Positions 11,394 through 22,913 of a DNA stretch of 64,000 nt are shown in pieces. The stretch spans positions 66,017,001 through 66,081,000 of the forward strand of contig CM071596.1 in NCBI GenBank assembly GCA_036435485.1. The letters are read 5' to 3'. This DNA comes from Saposhnikovia divaricata. Its lineage: Eukaryota; Streptophyta; Magnoliopsida; Apiales; Apiaceae. Positions within the stretch are counted from its first letter, which is position 1. Every line of letters starts with the position of its first letter. The notes under the pieces were generated by a model that was given only the letters and a program-made list of their open reading frames with translations, ran no database searches and was not told the origin of the DNA. A program made the position numbers and the translations under genes.

Positions 11394-13625
11394 TTATAAA
11401 GCCAAATCAGCTAGCAAAATATTCAGAACATCAATGGGAACATCACTCCCATTAATCACTCGACCTGGAGAAGAACATGACATCTTCGCTACATAGTGAG
11501 CCGCCATATTAGCAGATCGTCTAATAAAAACTAACGAAGAATCGTTTAACTCTGCAAAATACGTTCTGCAGTTTTCAATCACCCTTCCAAATGGGGAAAG
11601 CATCGAAGCCTTACTGCGGACAGCTTGCACAACAGCCAAGCAATCTGCTTCTACTATCACCGGTTCCCATGCATGACTTTTAATCCAACTTAGCGCTTCT
11701 TTCATTGCTAAGGCTTCTGCCATCTCAGGAGAAACAACCCCAGCATTGAGTACAGCTCTAGCCTCCACTAAGTTTCCTTGATAATCTCTGGCCACCATTC
11801 CCAAACCAAAAGTTTCTTGGTCCCGAAAGATTGCTATGTCGACTGTTACATTGATAGTATCCATCTGTGGTTTAACCCAAGTAATAGCTTCGTCCCCCTC
11901 TATATTCGAATGGACTAGAGCCTCAGTTGAACGTCCTTGGGCATTCTTCCATTGTACAAGGTACTGCTTTGCCACCGCTAAAACAACATTCGATGATCTA
12001 ACTTTTTGATTCCAATATTTCTCATTTCGCGCCTTCCAAATAGCCCAACACACTGACACCACCAGTGCACTCCTATCGGAATTTATTCTACTAAACACCT
12101 TTTCCAGCCACCCCTGAAAACTATCCCCTACCCATTGCTGCACCTCTGGGAGGATTCTATGCCAGCACAGAGTTGCAAAAGGGCACATAACCAATGCGTG
12201 TAATATTGTCTCGTCTTCCCCACTACAAACTGGGCATTTACTCAGCACAGGGACATGTCTTAGTGATAACATGGTCATGGTTGGCAAGCAATTTGCTAGG
12301 GCTCTCCACACTAGATTCAAAGTTTTGGGGGGAGCTCTAATTTTCCACAGATTACTCCATAAGCTTCCATTATCATCCCTTCGCCACATATCTTTCTGTT
12401 CCTGCAACAGGTTGTAGGCACTTTTCACCGAATAAATCCCTGAGTTCTCCTTTCGCCAATAAATTCTGTCTTCCACCCTTGTGTTAGTAAGATTGACTCG
12501 TAGGATACATTGTTGATCCCTCCCATTAAACAAATCCCTTATAATCTCCTCATCCCAGGCTCTATTATTACAACACATTAACGAGCTTACCTTCTGCTTT
12601 TCAAACGTCTGAGAAGTTGCCATAATATAAGGATTATCATCCTCCCCTAGCCACGATTGATTTGTGATGCTTATGGTCTCTCCTGAACCAACCAGCCATC
12701 TAACTCCCATCTTAAGAAGAGACTTAGCCTCCCAAATGCTGCGCCAAACATATCTAGGATTGTTACCAATACTAGCATCCAGAAAATTACCCTCTTGAAA
12801 ATATTTGGCACTAAACACCTTACTCACCAGACTGTTTGGATTAGTAAGGAACCTCCACCCCTGTTTTCCCAACATTGCTAGGTTAAAATCATGGAAATCT
12901 CTAAAACTCAAACCTCCAGAAACTTTGTGTTTACTCATACGAGCCCAACTCATCCAGTGGATTCCGGAGTCCTGGCCTGGTTTTGAACTCCACCAATACT
13001 TGGAAAGAGTTCTCTCAATATCCCTTGTTATCTCCAGGGGCAATAGAAACACACTCATAGCAAAACTAGGAAGTGCTTGAGCAACCGTCTTGATAAGAAC
13101 CTCCTTGTCTGACTTAGAAATATATCTCCCATCCCATTGCCTTACCTTATTTTTGACTCTATACTTTAGATAGCCTAATAAAGTAGTCTTTTTTCGACCT
13201 AACATATTAGGAAGCCCCAGATACGTGCTTCGATCCCCTGCTTCTTGTATCTGAAGAGTCTCACATATTTCATTTTTAATTTCTTCATTAACATTAGGAC
13301 TGAAAAAAGCTGATGATTTTGCAAGGTTCACCTTCTGACCCGATGCATTTTCAAATTTGCGTAATAGGTCCAGCATTTGATCTGATTCGTCCTTATTCGC
13401 CCTACAATAAACATATGAGTCATCCGCAAAGAGCATATGATTGATAACCGGAGCTTTTCTACAAATCTTGACCCCGTGAATTAGTTTATTTTGCTCATAC
13501 TTTCTGATCATAGCTGAAAATCCTTCGGCACAAAGAATGAATAGATATGGCGACAAGGGATCACCTTGTCGAATACCTCGGCTGGGTAAGATTGGTCCCA
13601 TCTCCCTCTTATCGTGGACCACCAT
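11394..13625 (-). pseudogene. LINE ORF2, C-terminal part: RT palm, zf-RVT and RNase H
   Basis: It opens just before the RT motif GIRQGDPLSPYLF and includes the catalytic box as FADD (13421-13432; normally Y/FADD). A zinc-binding RT-associated segment follows (LWKIRAPPKTLNLVWRAL, then CPVCSGEDETILHALVMCPF). An RNase H domain closes it, with an acidic first position in VDIAIF, AEALAMKEAL, VEADCLAVVQAV and a final RRSANMAAHYVA. Protein domains are intact over 743 residues; what fails is the upstream frame, with stops at 13626-13634 cutting the RT in two. Confidence 0.88.
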
Positions 13626-13634
13626 ATAGCTTAC

Positions 13635-14720
13635 TTAAGTAACACACTGCATTATTAGATGTATCCACCAATCATGGAAACCAAATTTATTCAACATGGC
13701 TCTTAAATACCCCCATTCTACCCTTTCATAGGCCTTACTCATATCGAGTTTAAGTGCCATAAAACCGTCCTTCCCTCTCCTCTTCCTTTTTAGATAATGC
13801 ATTACTTCATAGCTTATCAAGATATTATCCGAAATCAACCTACTTGGTATGAAAGCACTCTGATTTTCTGCCACTATGTCCTTGAGAAATTCTTTTAACC
13901 GATTAGCCATCACTTGTGTAATGATTTTCATAAGAACGTTGCAAAGGGATATGGGTCTCAAATCACCCATCTCCGTTGGGCACTTCTTCTTAGGAATGAG
14001 CACTACATTAGTGGAGTTTAAACCTTGAGGCAGAATACCATCATTAAAAAACTTTCTCACCATTGAGACCACATCTATACCCACAGTCGACCAATGCTTT
14101 TGAAAAAAGGCTGGGGTCATCCCGTCCGGACCGGGCGACTTATCCGGGTGCATTTGAAACAGCGCATTCCTAACTTCTTCCTCTGTAACAGGGTGAAGCA
14201 ACTCTACATTTTGATCCTGAGTAATCGATGTTGTCACACTCTCCACTACCTCCTCCCACTCCACCTGAGATGTACTAAATAGATTCTTATAATACTCCAC
14301 AATCATCTCCTCCAGACCTTCATTCCAAGCCTTCCAGGCCCCTTCAAAATTTTTAAGTTTTTGGACTCGATTCGTCCTTCTCATCTTGCTGGCTGAAATG
14401 TGAAAAAAATTACTATTTTTATCCCCCGATCTTAACCACAGCTGCTTCGATCGTTGTCTCCAGAAAACTTCTCTCTGATCTAGAATCAAATGAAGTCGAT
14501 TCTTAGCATCTTCATACTCCGTTATAGAATGCAAATCCCTTTTGTTTCTGAGACGTTTCAACAGAGCTTTAAAATTCTTTATCCTATCACTAAACTTCCC
14601 AGTAATTTCTTTTCCCCAAATTGCAAGCTTCTTACTACAACACTTCACTTTCGCTTGAATATCCGCCGTCTCAGTCTCTCTCCACCCATCATCCACTAAA
14701 ACTTTACAAAGAGATTCCAA
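13635..14720 (-). pseudogene. LINE ORF2, middle part: RT fingers and palm, N-terminal
   Basis: It carries the conserved LINE RT blocks: DKSPGPDGMTPAFFQKHW, LIPKKKCPTEMGDLRPISL, QSAFIPSRLISDNIL and the first catalytic Asp in ALKLDMSKAYERVEW. A Lys/Arg-rich linker precedes them. The frame ends in stops just before the GxxQGDPLSP box, and a TGA separates it from the endonuclease part upstream. This is a segment of the same broken ORF2, not a separate gene. Confidence 0.87.
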
Positions 14721-14723
14721 AAG

Positions 14724-15463
14724 TCAAGCATTCTCAAATTTAAAATGACTTTTGCCATTATAGAATTCATCTTTCTTTGGGACTAACAAGGTTGGACTAT
14801 GATCAGAATTTGAACCTTCCAAATTATATAACTTCGCTACTGGGAACATATCCAACCAATCCTGAGTCGTTAAAGCTCTATCGAGACGTACCTCTATCCA
14901 ATTCGAAGTCCCTCTCCCTCTTTCCCATGTAAATTGATGGCCTATCAGCTCCATATCTAGTAACTCAGTCTCTTCTAACACCTCAAGAAAACCTTCAATC
15001 AACCAAGTCGGATACGGTTCGCCCCACTGCTTGTCTACCTGCGATACCACATTGTTCATATCTCCTATTGTGCACCACGATAAATTCGAATCTCTAGCTA
15101 AATTACGAAACAGATCCCAAGTTTTCCTCCGTTGAGATCTGTCTGGTTCGTCGTACACCCCTGTTAACCTCCCAACTCTTCTACTGAGACCTCGACATCT
15201 ATATGATTTTGCGACAAGCTCCGTAACTTTGCTTGATCCCGATCCTTCCATAAAAAAGCCAAACCCCCGCTCCTACCCTGAGGCTCTACAACAATCATAC
15301 CTTCATAACCAAGTCTGTTTCTAATCCATTCCATTTTTTCTTTTCTACAAATAGTTTCACAGAGAAATATGAAACTGGGATTTTTTTGGGCTATTACATC
15401 CATTAGGAACCGAACCTTCCAAGGAAGCCCAATACCTTGGCAGTTCCAGCTTAGTGTAGTCAT
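14724..15463 (-). pseudogene. LINE ORF2, N-terminal part: AP-type endonuclease (frameshifted)
   Basis: ORF2 starts with MTTLSWNCQGIG, the usual start of plant LINE endonucleases. Catalytic-site motifs are visible: FIFLCET, GDMNNV and SNSDHSP near the end. The first ~90 residues (to about 15185) and the rest (to 14724) lie in different frames, so one indel has occurred near 15180-15240. The ORF2 start overlaps the end of ORF1 by four bases (15460-15463). Confidence 0.85.
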
Positions 15464-16152
15464 AATGGGAGGCGGGCCCGCGACACAAAACCCGCCACAT
15501 GCAACTTTTTTTGGTCCTCATTCGACAATATTTGTAAGTCCAGCATATCCTCATCTCCTGGGCCTTTTCCATTATCTCTATCCCCCAAATTGGGTTGCTC
15601 CATACGATGCCTTTTCGGATCAGAGATTATACCACTTGACTCTATAGTATCCACCAAATTATCCCGCCTTTCATTGAAATCATCATCAGAAAAAACAGTT
15701 GTACTAACCTCCTTTTGACTGCCTTTTTCCCCTTGATATCCTCCTACATATATTTTCTTTCCTGCCTCATCTACTCGATTGTTGTCTCCTACTTTATCTA
15801 GGTTCGAGAGCCCCGTAGCGATAATCAAGGAACTAGAAGTGGCCCTGTTTTGTGTCTCCTCAACCACCGTATTTGCAACCGGAGATTGCCCACCCTGCCT
15901 TAACCATTTTGAACCCATTGTATAGTTTCTTCGCCTTGGCTCTACACGCATCCAAACACCATACGGTTTCTCAATGAGCTCCAATGGAGTACCAAAAATT
16001 CTCTTACCACATATATAAAAAAATGTAGGGACTCCTTCATACTTAAAATTTGCCCAGCACCAATGTTCTTCATTCCTTTTCAACTTCATTCTTCTCTTTA
16101 ATGGTTTGTCTAAGGAAATTTGCACCTTCACTCGCAAATAATCCCTCCATAC
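15460..16152 (-). pseudogene. LINE ORF1, C-terminal part
   Basis: It continues the ORF1 reading frame from beyond the solo LTR: removing 16153-20454 joins ..NNFMGV to WRDYLRVKV.. without a frame change. It holds the basic segment RMKLKRN and a decayed zinc knuckle (FFYICGKRIFGT, lacking the later His and Cys), then a long acidic, hydrophilic tail. ORF1 proteins of plant LINEs bind RNA. The knuckle loss suggests it was already decaying or belongs to a divergent lineage. Confidence 0.8.
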
Positions 16153-19100
16153 TGTAACAACCCCGATTTTTTTCCGGATTTATTATTATTATTATTATTT
16201 AAATATTTTATTGATTTTCCATAAAGGAATAAGAAGATTGTGAATATTTACTTTTAATTTGAATGCAGTTATGTGTTTAATTGTTAATAGGTTATTCGGA
16301 TAGACTGTATTTGGTACTGTCTGTGTTAGTAAAAATGTTTATTTTATTAAAAATTTATATTTTTATCAATAGTGATAAATTGAGTTTGTTTTAAAATTTT
16401 ATGGATCGAATTGGTATTTTATCCGTGCCCCATTAATATTTGGGTGCATTATTAAAATATTTGAAAATTTTGTATTTTATATTTTTGATCAATCAGGGAA
16501 AATTTCGTGTATTTTATTATATTAAAATATATTTTTAGTTGATTTTATTGTGTTTTGATTTATTTTTAATGCATTTAAACACGTTATAATTTTTATTAAA
16601 TAGGCAAATTATCCCATACGTGTTATGTGACTTCTGTGTAGCATAGAATATTTTATTCTATTTTTCTGTAAATTTTATATTTTTAGAATACAGTTATTTC
16701 GCATTTTAATTTCCAGATCCAGCCCCTGTATTGAATTCGAGGCCATGTTTTTTATAAAATTATTTTTATATAATGATAGGATATATAAAAATGCATTATT
16801 TTGTATTTTTGTAATATTCATAATTTTTGGGAAATTTTGATATATATATTACATTTGTTTAAAAATAAAAATTTTACATTTTTATCCCATAAAAATTATT
16901 TTTAAGGCATAATAATTTTAATTAGGGGTTAAAAATAGTTTTGGGGTATTAATTTTTGATTAATATAAATAGGAATCAGATTTTTTTTTTTTTTAATAAT
17001 TCATAAAATCAGATTTTTTATATATAAATAAATATAAAAATATATTTTTCTCTCTCATGTTCTTGAGGATCAAATCCAAATTTGAAGGTGTTATTTATAT
17101 CGGATTTTGGTGTTCTTATGCTCAAATCGAAGCTCTTGATCTCTAGTTTCATAATCTACAATCAATTTCATCAGAGGGTAAATTTTCGATTTTATATCAA
17201 TTTTCTTTTGAATCTGCAAATTAGGGTTCTTCATAAAATTTGGGGATTTTCGATTCTTTGATTTTCCGGTTGAATTGATGGTTTTTATAGCTTCATATTG
17301 ATTCCAGGAGTCCAATCATATGTTCAATTTCATTGTTCTATTGCTAGTTTAATCAATTCGAAAATTAGGGTTCTTGAGCCTAATTTGGGGCTTTTTGATT
17401 GAGTGATTTTCCGGTTGTTTTGATGCTTCCAATAGCTTTATATGATGATTTAGAGTCGATTCATGTAGTTAATTGTATCATTCTATAGCCGGATTGTGAT
17501 ATTCAAGTTTGTTAGTTTATGCTCAATTTTCAAATCATTCTTGCAAAGCTTGTGTTGATTGTTTGTATGTAAGGTGTTAGGGGTTAGATTATATGAGTTA
17601 TAAGCTTCATTTTGTGATGTTAAACATAAAATTTGGTTTCGAATTGTAGAAAAACGTTTTTTGGCCGGAGTTTAGTTTGATTTTGGCCGGATTTTTAGTT
17701 TGGTCGAATCTGGGAATGAATGAATGGTATAGTTGTGTTTAGAATTTGATTTGGAGTGTGTTTAGTATTAAAAACGTAACGAATGGTACGTTTTTGAGAT
17801 CGTCGGAGTTCGCCGAAATTATTTTCCGGTGACCGGAAACTGGGCAACCTCCATTGATGGAGGTGGTGTTCTTGGAGCATTCAAGTGAAGGTGGTGATGA
17901 ACAGTAACCGTTTGATCTTTAAAATCTGAAAACCAATTTCTGAAAAATGATTTTGGAAAATTATTTTCAAAATTAATTATAAATTCGAATTTTATTTTCA
18001 GAAATTCGAAAAATAATTTTAAAAATTCGAAAAATCATTTATAAATTTTGAAAAATTATTTTTAATTTCGAAAAATAGTTTTAAAATTTTAATAAATTAT
18101 TTTTTTTATTCGAAATTTATTTTATTTGATTATTTTAAATCTATTTAGCTAATATCTTAATTAATTTAAATTGATTGGTTAATTAATAATAATCAATTAA
18201 TTTAATTAATTAAATATTATTTAAATATGATGAAAAATAATCAAATTTAATTATTTTGGAAAATAAAATAATTTATTTATTTTATAAATATTATTTTACC
18301 TTTAATATTTATTTCTTTATTTGAAATAAAATTGTTTTAAAATTCTAAAAATAATCCGGGAGTGATAAAAATATTTTTAAAATTCTTAGATTTATTTTTA
18401 TGAGTTGATTAATAAATAATTAATTTGAATATTCAATTAATTTAATTTTTAATTGAATTATTCTTATTAATTGCGTATTAATTAAACCGTTTGTTCGTTT
18501 TCAACGAGAAAAGTATTTCTGGAATTAGAAAAATGACCCGGTTCTTATAAAAATAGTTTTAAGTTAAAATTCAACTTTTAAATTTGGATCGACTTTTTAC
18601 CAAACCTTTTTATTGAGTCGGTTATATCCGATAATTAGGGTTTTGACCCGTTTTCTGTTTTAAAAATATTGGATAAAATCTTTTTATGATCTGATCAACG
18701 TGCTATGTGATTATGTGATCTACTTATTAGTCTCTTTACGTGCGATGTGAATTATCGAAGTGTTTACTTCGAGGGTTAAGCGTTGTAATTATATTTCTAT
18801 TTCTTTATCGAGGATTAATTGGTAAGTATTGACTTAGGTTTGTCAGCGGAGATATAATGAAGAGGGTTGGAGATAGATGTGGTATTCTTTGTGGGTTATG
18901 AAAAGGTGGAGGTGAATGCAGTATTGTTGGTGGAATTGTTGGGTTACTTGTGAGGTGTTTTAACACCGGGAAAATGTCTATGTTCAAAGAGGATATTTCC
19001 AATTATTTTCTCCCGATAGAGATTTTGGTAAGCATGGTTAATATGTTCGAGTTGAGTTTATAAACGTTTATAAAAAGTAGAAATTGACGTTTGAAGACTG

Positions 19101-20449
19101 AAGTACCAGCTTATGTTTGACTATAGAAGTAGACGCGTGGGCTCGATGTCGACAGATCAGACTCGTGGCAATCGTAAGAGCGTCAAGCCAACGAATGATT
19201 AAAACAGAGGACATGATGACGTGAGATAGAAGAAAAAGATAGTTGTATTACTTTGGCGCTACGTAATAGCTAAGGACCAGAGGCAAGTATTTTCTTGATC
19301 ATCTTAAACACTTTTATTTTATGTTTCATTGATTCATATCATGACAAATAGTTATTGTTCAGAGCTATTTGTGATTCTTAAATATTTTTGTGCGAACAAA
19401 GTTACTTGATATTGGTACCCTTGATGTGGGGAATTGTTTAAGATAAACTCTTCATATCCTTATTATCGTAGTAAATAATAGGGATGTGAACTGTATGTGA
19501 AACTAAGCATTTCCTGTTGAATTCGGAAATTGCTCTATTGGATTGGAAAATGAAAAAGCGTAGGAGGCCATGGTAGCTGCCATGGTCCAGCAATATTTAA
19601 GGAGGATATGGTAACCATTCCATCTTCCTATAGGCTAACATTACTTGCCTATTTTGGTACCCTCATGAAATCCGGATTATACACACGGGTATAGCTGTAC
19701 CAGTGGAGTATAAAGGGTCCCATTGCTTTTGAACCTGATCAGGGGGCAATGGTGTTTCAGTAAAGTGTATCCAATCCATATCGCCCGAATGGCTATTATA
19801 TATTGTGAATTGGCAGATGATTCATTTTTATGACATGCCAAATGATTTCAGTTACAGTTGAATTATATCACAATTGTTGATTCAGTTTTCTCTATAAACT
19901 GTTTTACATTTCAGTTGATTTTATGCCCCACTTATCCTGGTTTTTGTATCAAAATTTTTACACGCTTGCTGAGCATTTCTTTCGCTCATACTTGCTGTTG
20001 TAAATTCTAACATTTCAGTAAGGTAGTTTGGCGAGACGTATCCGCACAACTCAGAAAGAGAAGAAGCGTGATGCTATTTCGAAGATGACTTGGCTCAGGA
20101 TGTCTGGATTTAGTGTAAGATCTATTTTATATATTTGAGTTATAGTATTAATTATTATTATTATGTAATAGTCTAGTTGTCCTGGCGTACTTCTTATCGA
20201 AGTTACACCAGTGATTTAAGATTTGATCAAAGAGAATGTTGTAAAGAAGGATTACTTTTTATTTAATGGAATTTGGATTCTTGTTTCTAGCCCTATAACC
20301 TTAAAAGATCTTGGTATGTTTGGGGTCACAGATATATATTCCCAGTGTTGGACAACTGCAAGTGAATGATTATTATTAAACAGATGTTTTATTTTGAGAA
20401 TTTTCGCGTGACCACCAAATCTTCTGACCCCGGATTTGGGGGCGTTACA
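16153..20449 (+). mobile_element. solo LTR of the LARD-like family (4,297 bp) inside LINE ORF1
   Basis: It starts TGTAACAACCCCG, ends GGGGGCGTTACA, and is flanked by the 5-bp TSD CATAC (16148-16152 and 20450-20454). It is collinear with the two LTRs at 35132 and 40773 but lacks 173 bp present there at 35401-35573. No internal region is attached, so it is a solo LTR, left by LTR-LTR recombination. It interrupts ORF1 of the LINE. No credible coding sequence: the conserved 65-codon minus-strand ORF near 18805-19002 has no recognisable domain. Confidence 0.93.
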
Positions 20450-20961
20450 CATACTCCCATAAAATTATTGGAATCTGATTCAACAAAAGTCCAAATGTAA
20501 TTTCCTATATCCTTTACGACTCTTTGAGACATGAACCCCGGATCCATTCCATGCAGTTGTACCCATAACAAAATGTAGTTTAAAGGCAGGATTCTCGGAT
20601 TATCACCTGATTTCAAGCGCTCAAAAACCAAATGGAATCTCCCAAATGTCCATGGACTTCCCTCAATCACCTTTTTGATATCGACCTCATGATAGAACTA
20701 GAAAATATATCTGTTTGGTTGCAATTCCTTAACAAAGAAACCTCTTCCAGGCCTCCACAACGACGCTAATTTGTGTTGCATTGCTTGAAAATTAATTGGA
20801 GACTCAGTTAAAAATCGCCCTACCAAACACCATCTAACATCGATGTCCGATTGTTCTGCTGTCTGACCTTCATAGAGCAAACTTCCCTCCTCCTCATCCT
20901 CCAATCTGATCATTGCAAAACTGTCCTCCATCTCTTCTGTTGGATTATTCCTCGATGCCAT
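20450..20961 (-). pseudogene. LINE ORF1, N-terminal part (DUF4283)
   Basis: It starts MASRNNPTEEMEDSFAMIRL and carries the DUF4283 pattern: VGRFLTESPINFQAM, LWRPGRGFFVKEL, then after one in-frame stop (20698-20700) VIEGSPWTFGRFHLVF and ILLWVQLHGM. DUF4283 is typical of ORF1 of plant L1-type LINEs. The single stop and the LTR insertion disable it. Confidence 0.85.
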
Positions 20962-21302
20962 TGCTTATATGCGCTAATAATAATTCAGATAAACACGCCT
21001 TGACTAAAACAAGAATAATATACAACTCACCATGCCATTAGGCAAGACACATGCCAAAAGGCAAGACCCGTACTGCTCTGTATGTGTTTAACCAAAGATA
21101 ACAAAGCTATTTGTGAATGGCACAACGTTCGCAAGTTATTTTGCTATAACGATTGCATTCCCTTAATCACAACCAAAGATTGTCGGTGAAGAAACTCTGC
21201 TCCTCTCTAATATATATATTTAATCTCAATTGAAAGAAGATATATTTATTTTAAAAATTCTGGCCACCAAATTAGGAATTTAATAATTTAACTACCAAAA
21301 GG
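20962..21302 (-). other. probable LINE 5' UTR and flank
   Basis: About 340 bp upstream of the LINE ORF1 start with no ORF. The LINE probably begins near 21210, where composition changes to an AT-rich tract, but no target duplication could be matched to the other end. Confidence 0.4.
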
Positions 21303-21311
21303 ATATTAAAC

Positions 21312-22573
21312 GGATGTTGGTCCTATCTATCAAAATTTTAATACAAATGGTCCCAAATATCCCAACTCAAAAACTTGGCCCCAAATATCACTCTAAAACA
21401 CACTTTAATATTGCGTTTTGATTTTTTTTACTTTTTTTTAAAACGATAATGCATTTATCGTTGGGGACGTTGCTTTTTTTTTTGTTTGGATGAAACGCTG
21501 GTTCAGAATTGGTTTTCAAAGCTTTTGTTACAACTAACGCCACTTCACGTGGCGTTTGGGTGTTTTAATTATTATTTTTTTGTCTTTTTTTTTTGCTTTT
21601 ATTTTTTTCTTGTTTTTTTTTGTTTTCTCCTAAATATGTATTTGCATACGGTTTATTCGTCATTCTGAATATTTCTAAAACCCAAAATAGAAACGTTGAA
21701 CCCTAAAAGATAATTGTTGAAGCCCCAAATTTAATTAAAATTGATTTTTTTTTAAATTTAAAAAATTGGATCCGGCGTCCTAATTCAGGATAAGTTAGGG
21801 TTTAGGTTGTAAACAACCCTAAACCCCAAGTTCGTATACGGTATATTCATCGTTCTGTATATTTCTAAAACCCAAAATGGAAACGTTGAACCCTTAAAGT
21901 TAATTGTTGAACCCCTAAATTTAATTAAAATTGTATTTTTTAAATTTAAAAAATTGAATCCGGCGGCTTGATTTTTAAACGCTAACGCGTTTAAAAATTT
22001 GGATAAGTTAGGGTTTAGGTCTAAGGATTAGAGTTGTAAACAACCCTAAACCTTAAATTCTAAGTTCGTATACGGTTTATTTGTCGTTCCGAATAATTCT
22101 AAAACCCAAAATGGAAACGTTGAATCCCAAAAGTTAATTGTCGAACCCCTAAATTTAATTAAAATTTTATTTTTTAAATTAAAAAATACAATTTTAATTG
22201 AAAATTTTATTATAATTTTTTTAATATTGTTTGCAAATATGTATTTAGAAGAAAACAAAAAAAAACAAAAAAAAAACAAAAAAATAAATAAAATAGAAAC
22301 ACCCCCAGACGCCATACTAAGTGCCGTTCTCCCCCAAGTTTTACCCCTCCCCAACGCTAACCGATATGGCGTCTTCTGCAAACGCTACTTTAAGTAGCGT
22401 TTTTCCTCCCTCTCACCCCCAGAACGCTACACGCTTTAGCGTTTTTAAAATAAATAAAAAAAATCAAAACGCTACACGCAACTACGTTTTAGAATGATAT
22501 TTAGGATCAAGTTTTTGAGTTGTGTTATTTGGGACCTTTTGCTTTCAAATTGTGATATTGGGGGCCTTAATTC
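21312..22573. mobile_element. non-autonomous Mutator-like element (1,262 bp)
   Basis: It is flanked by a perfect 9-bp direct repeat ATATTAAAC (21303-21311 and 22574-22582), the MULE target-duplication length. The ends form diverged inverted repeats of roughly 150 bp sharing GGTCCCAAAT, CAACTCAAAAACTTG, AAATATCA and GCGTTTTGATTTTTTTT in order. The interior has three copies of a ~100-bp repeat and many copies of AACGCT/AGCGTT, with a near-palindrome at 22379-22402. No transposase is encoded, so mobility would depend on an autonomous relative. Confidence 0.82.
21644..22166. repeat. three spaced copies of a ~100-bp repeat inside the MULE
   Basis: Copies start at 21644, 21833 and 22067. Each reads from a TACGGTWTATT box through TTCTAAAACCCAAAATRGAAACG to CCAAATTTAATTAAAAT or a close form. 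Spacers of 90-130 bp contain GTTAGGGTTTAGG and AACAACCCTAAACC. The copies differ from each other at roughly one base in ten. Confidence 0.8.
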
Positions 22574-22789
22574 ATATTAAACAGCACCTTACAATTTACT
22601 CTAACACACGCTTGTTTGAAAGATCAACTAGTTAAACAAGACAACATGATGAACTCGATTGCACAAGCCACCTTACAACATATGATTTGTCATACCAAAT
22701 GGACTGTAAGTCTGTAACAATGCCTTACATCTCGTTGCTTTAAACAAAAACACTAAAACGGGATTGATTCCAAAAGACGTCTATTTTCG

Positions 22790-22867
22790 ATGAATAGGAT
22801 AAATCAAGCCAATCCAAACTAAACACGGACCTAGTTTTGATGAATAGGATAAATCAAGCCAATCCAA
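22790..22867. repeat. 50-bp tandem duplication (28 bp identical) downstream of PILS
   Basis: The 28 bp from ATGAATAGGATAAATC at 22790 recur exactly at 22840. They lie 50-125 bp downstream of the PILS stop codon, probably in its 3' UTR. Confidence 0.8.
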
Positions 22868-22913
22868 TACCAGGTGTATCCCGTTCATGTAGCACACAAT
22901 AAGTTCATGACGA

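Larger units (their letters stand above)
11394..20961 (-). mobile_element. L1-type LINE (non-LTR retrotransposon), decayed and split by a solo LTR
   Basis: Read on the minus strand the order is ORF1 (DUF4283 plus degenerate zinc knuckle), ORF2 endonuclease, reverse transcriptase, zf-RVT and RNase H, the plan of plant L1 elements. Without the 4.3-kb LTR insertion it spans about 5.3 kb. It is not functional: ORF1 has an in-frame stop, the endonuclease is frameshifted, and stops separate the endonuclease from the RT and split the RT. No 3' UTR or long poly(A) follows the last stop, because a Helitron end abuts it. Confidence 0.9.

Noticed and set aside
18805..19002. 65-codon minus-strand ORF kept in all three copies of the long LTR (also 37964-38161 and 43604-43801)
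   Set aside because: Conservation follows from the LTRs being near-identical DNA; the product is Pro/His/Leu-rich with no family pattern and no start context that supports a gene.
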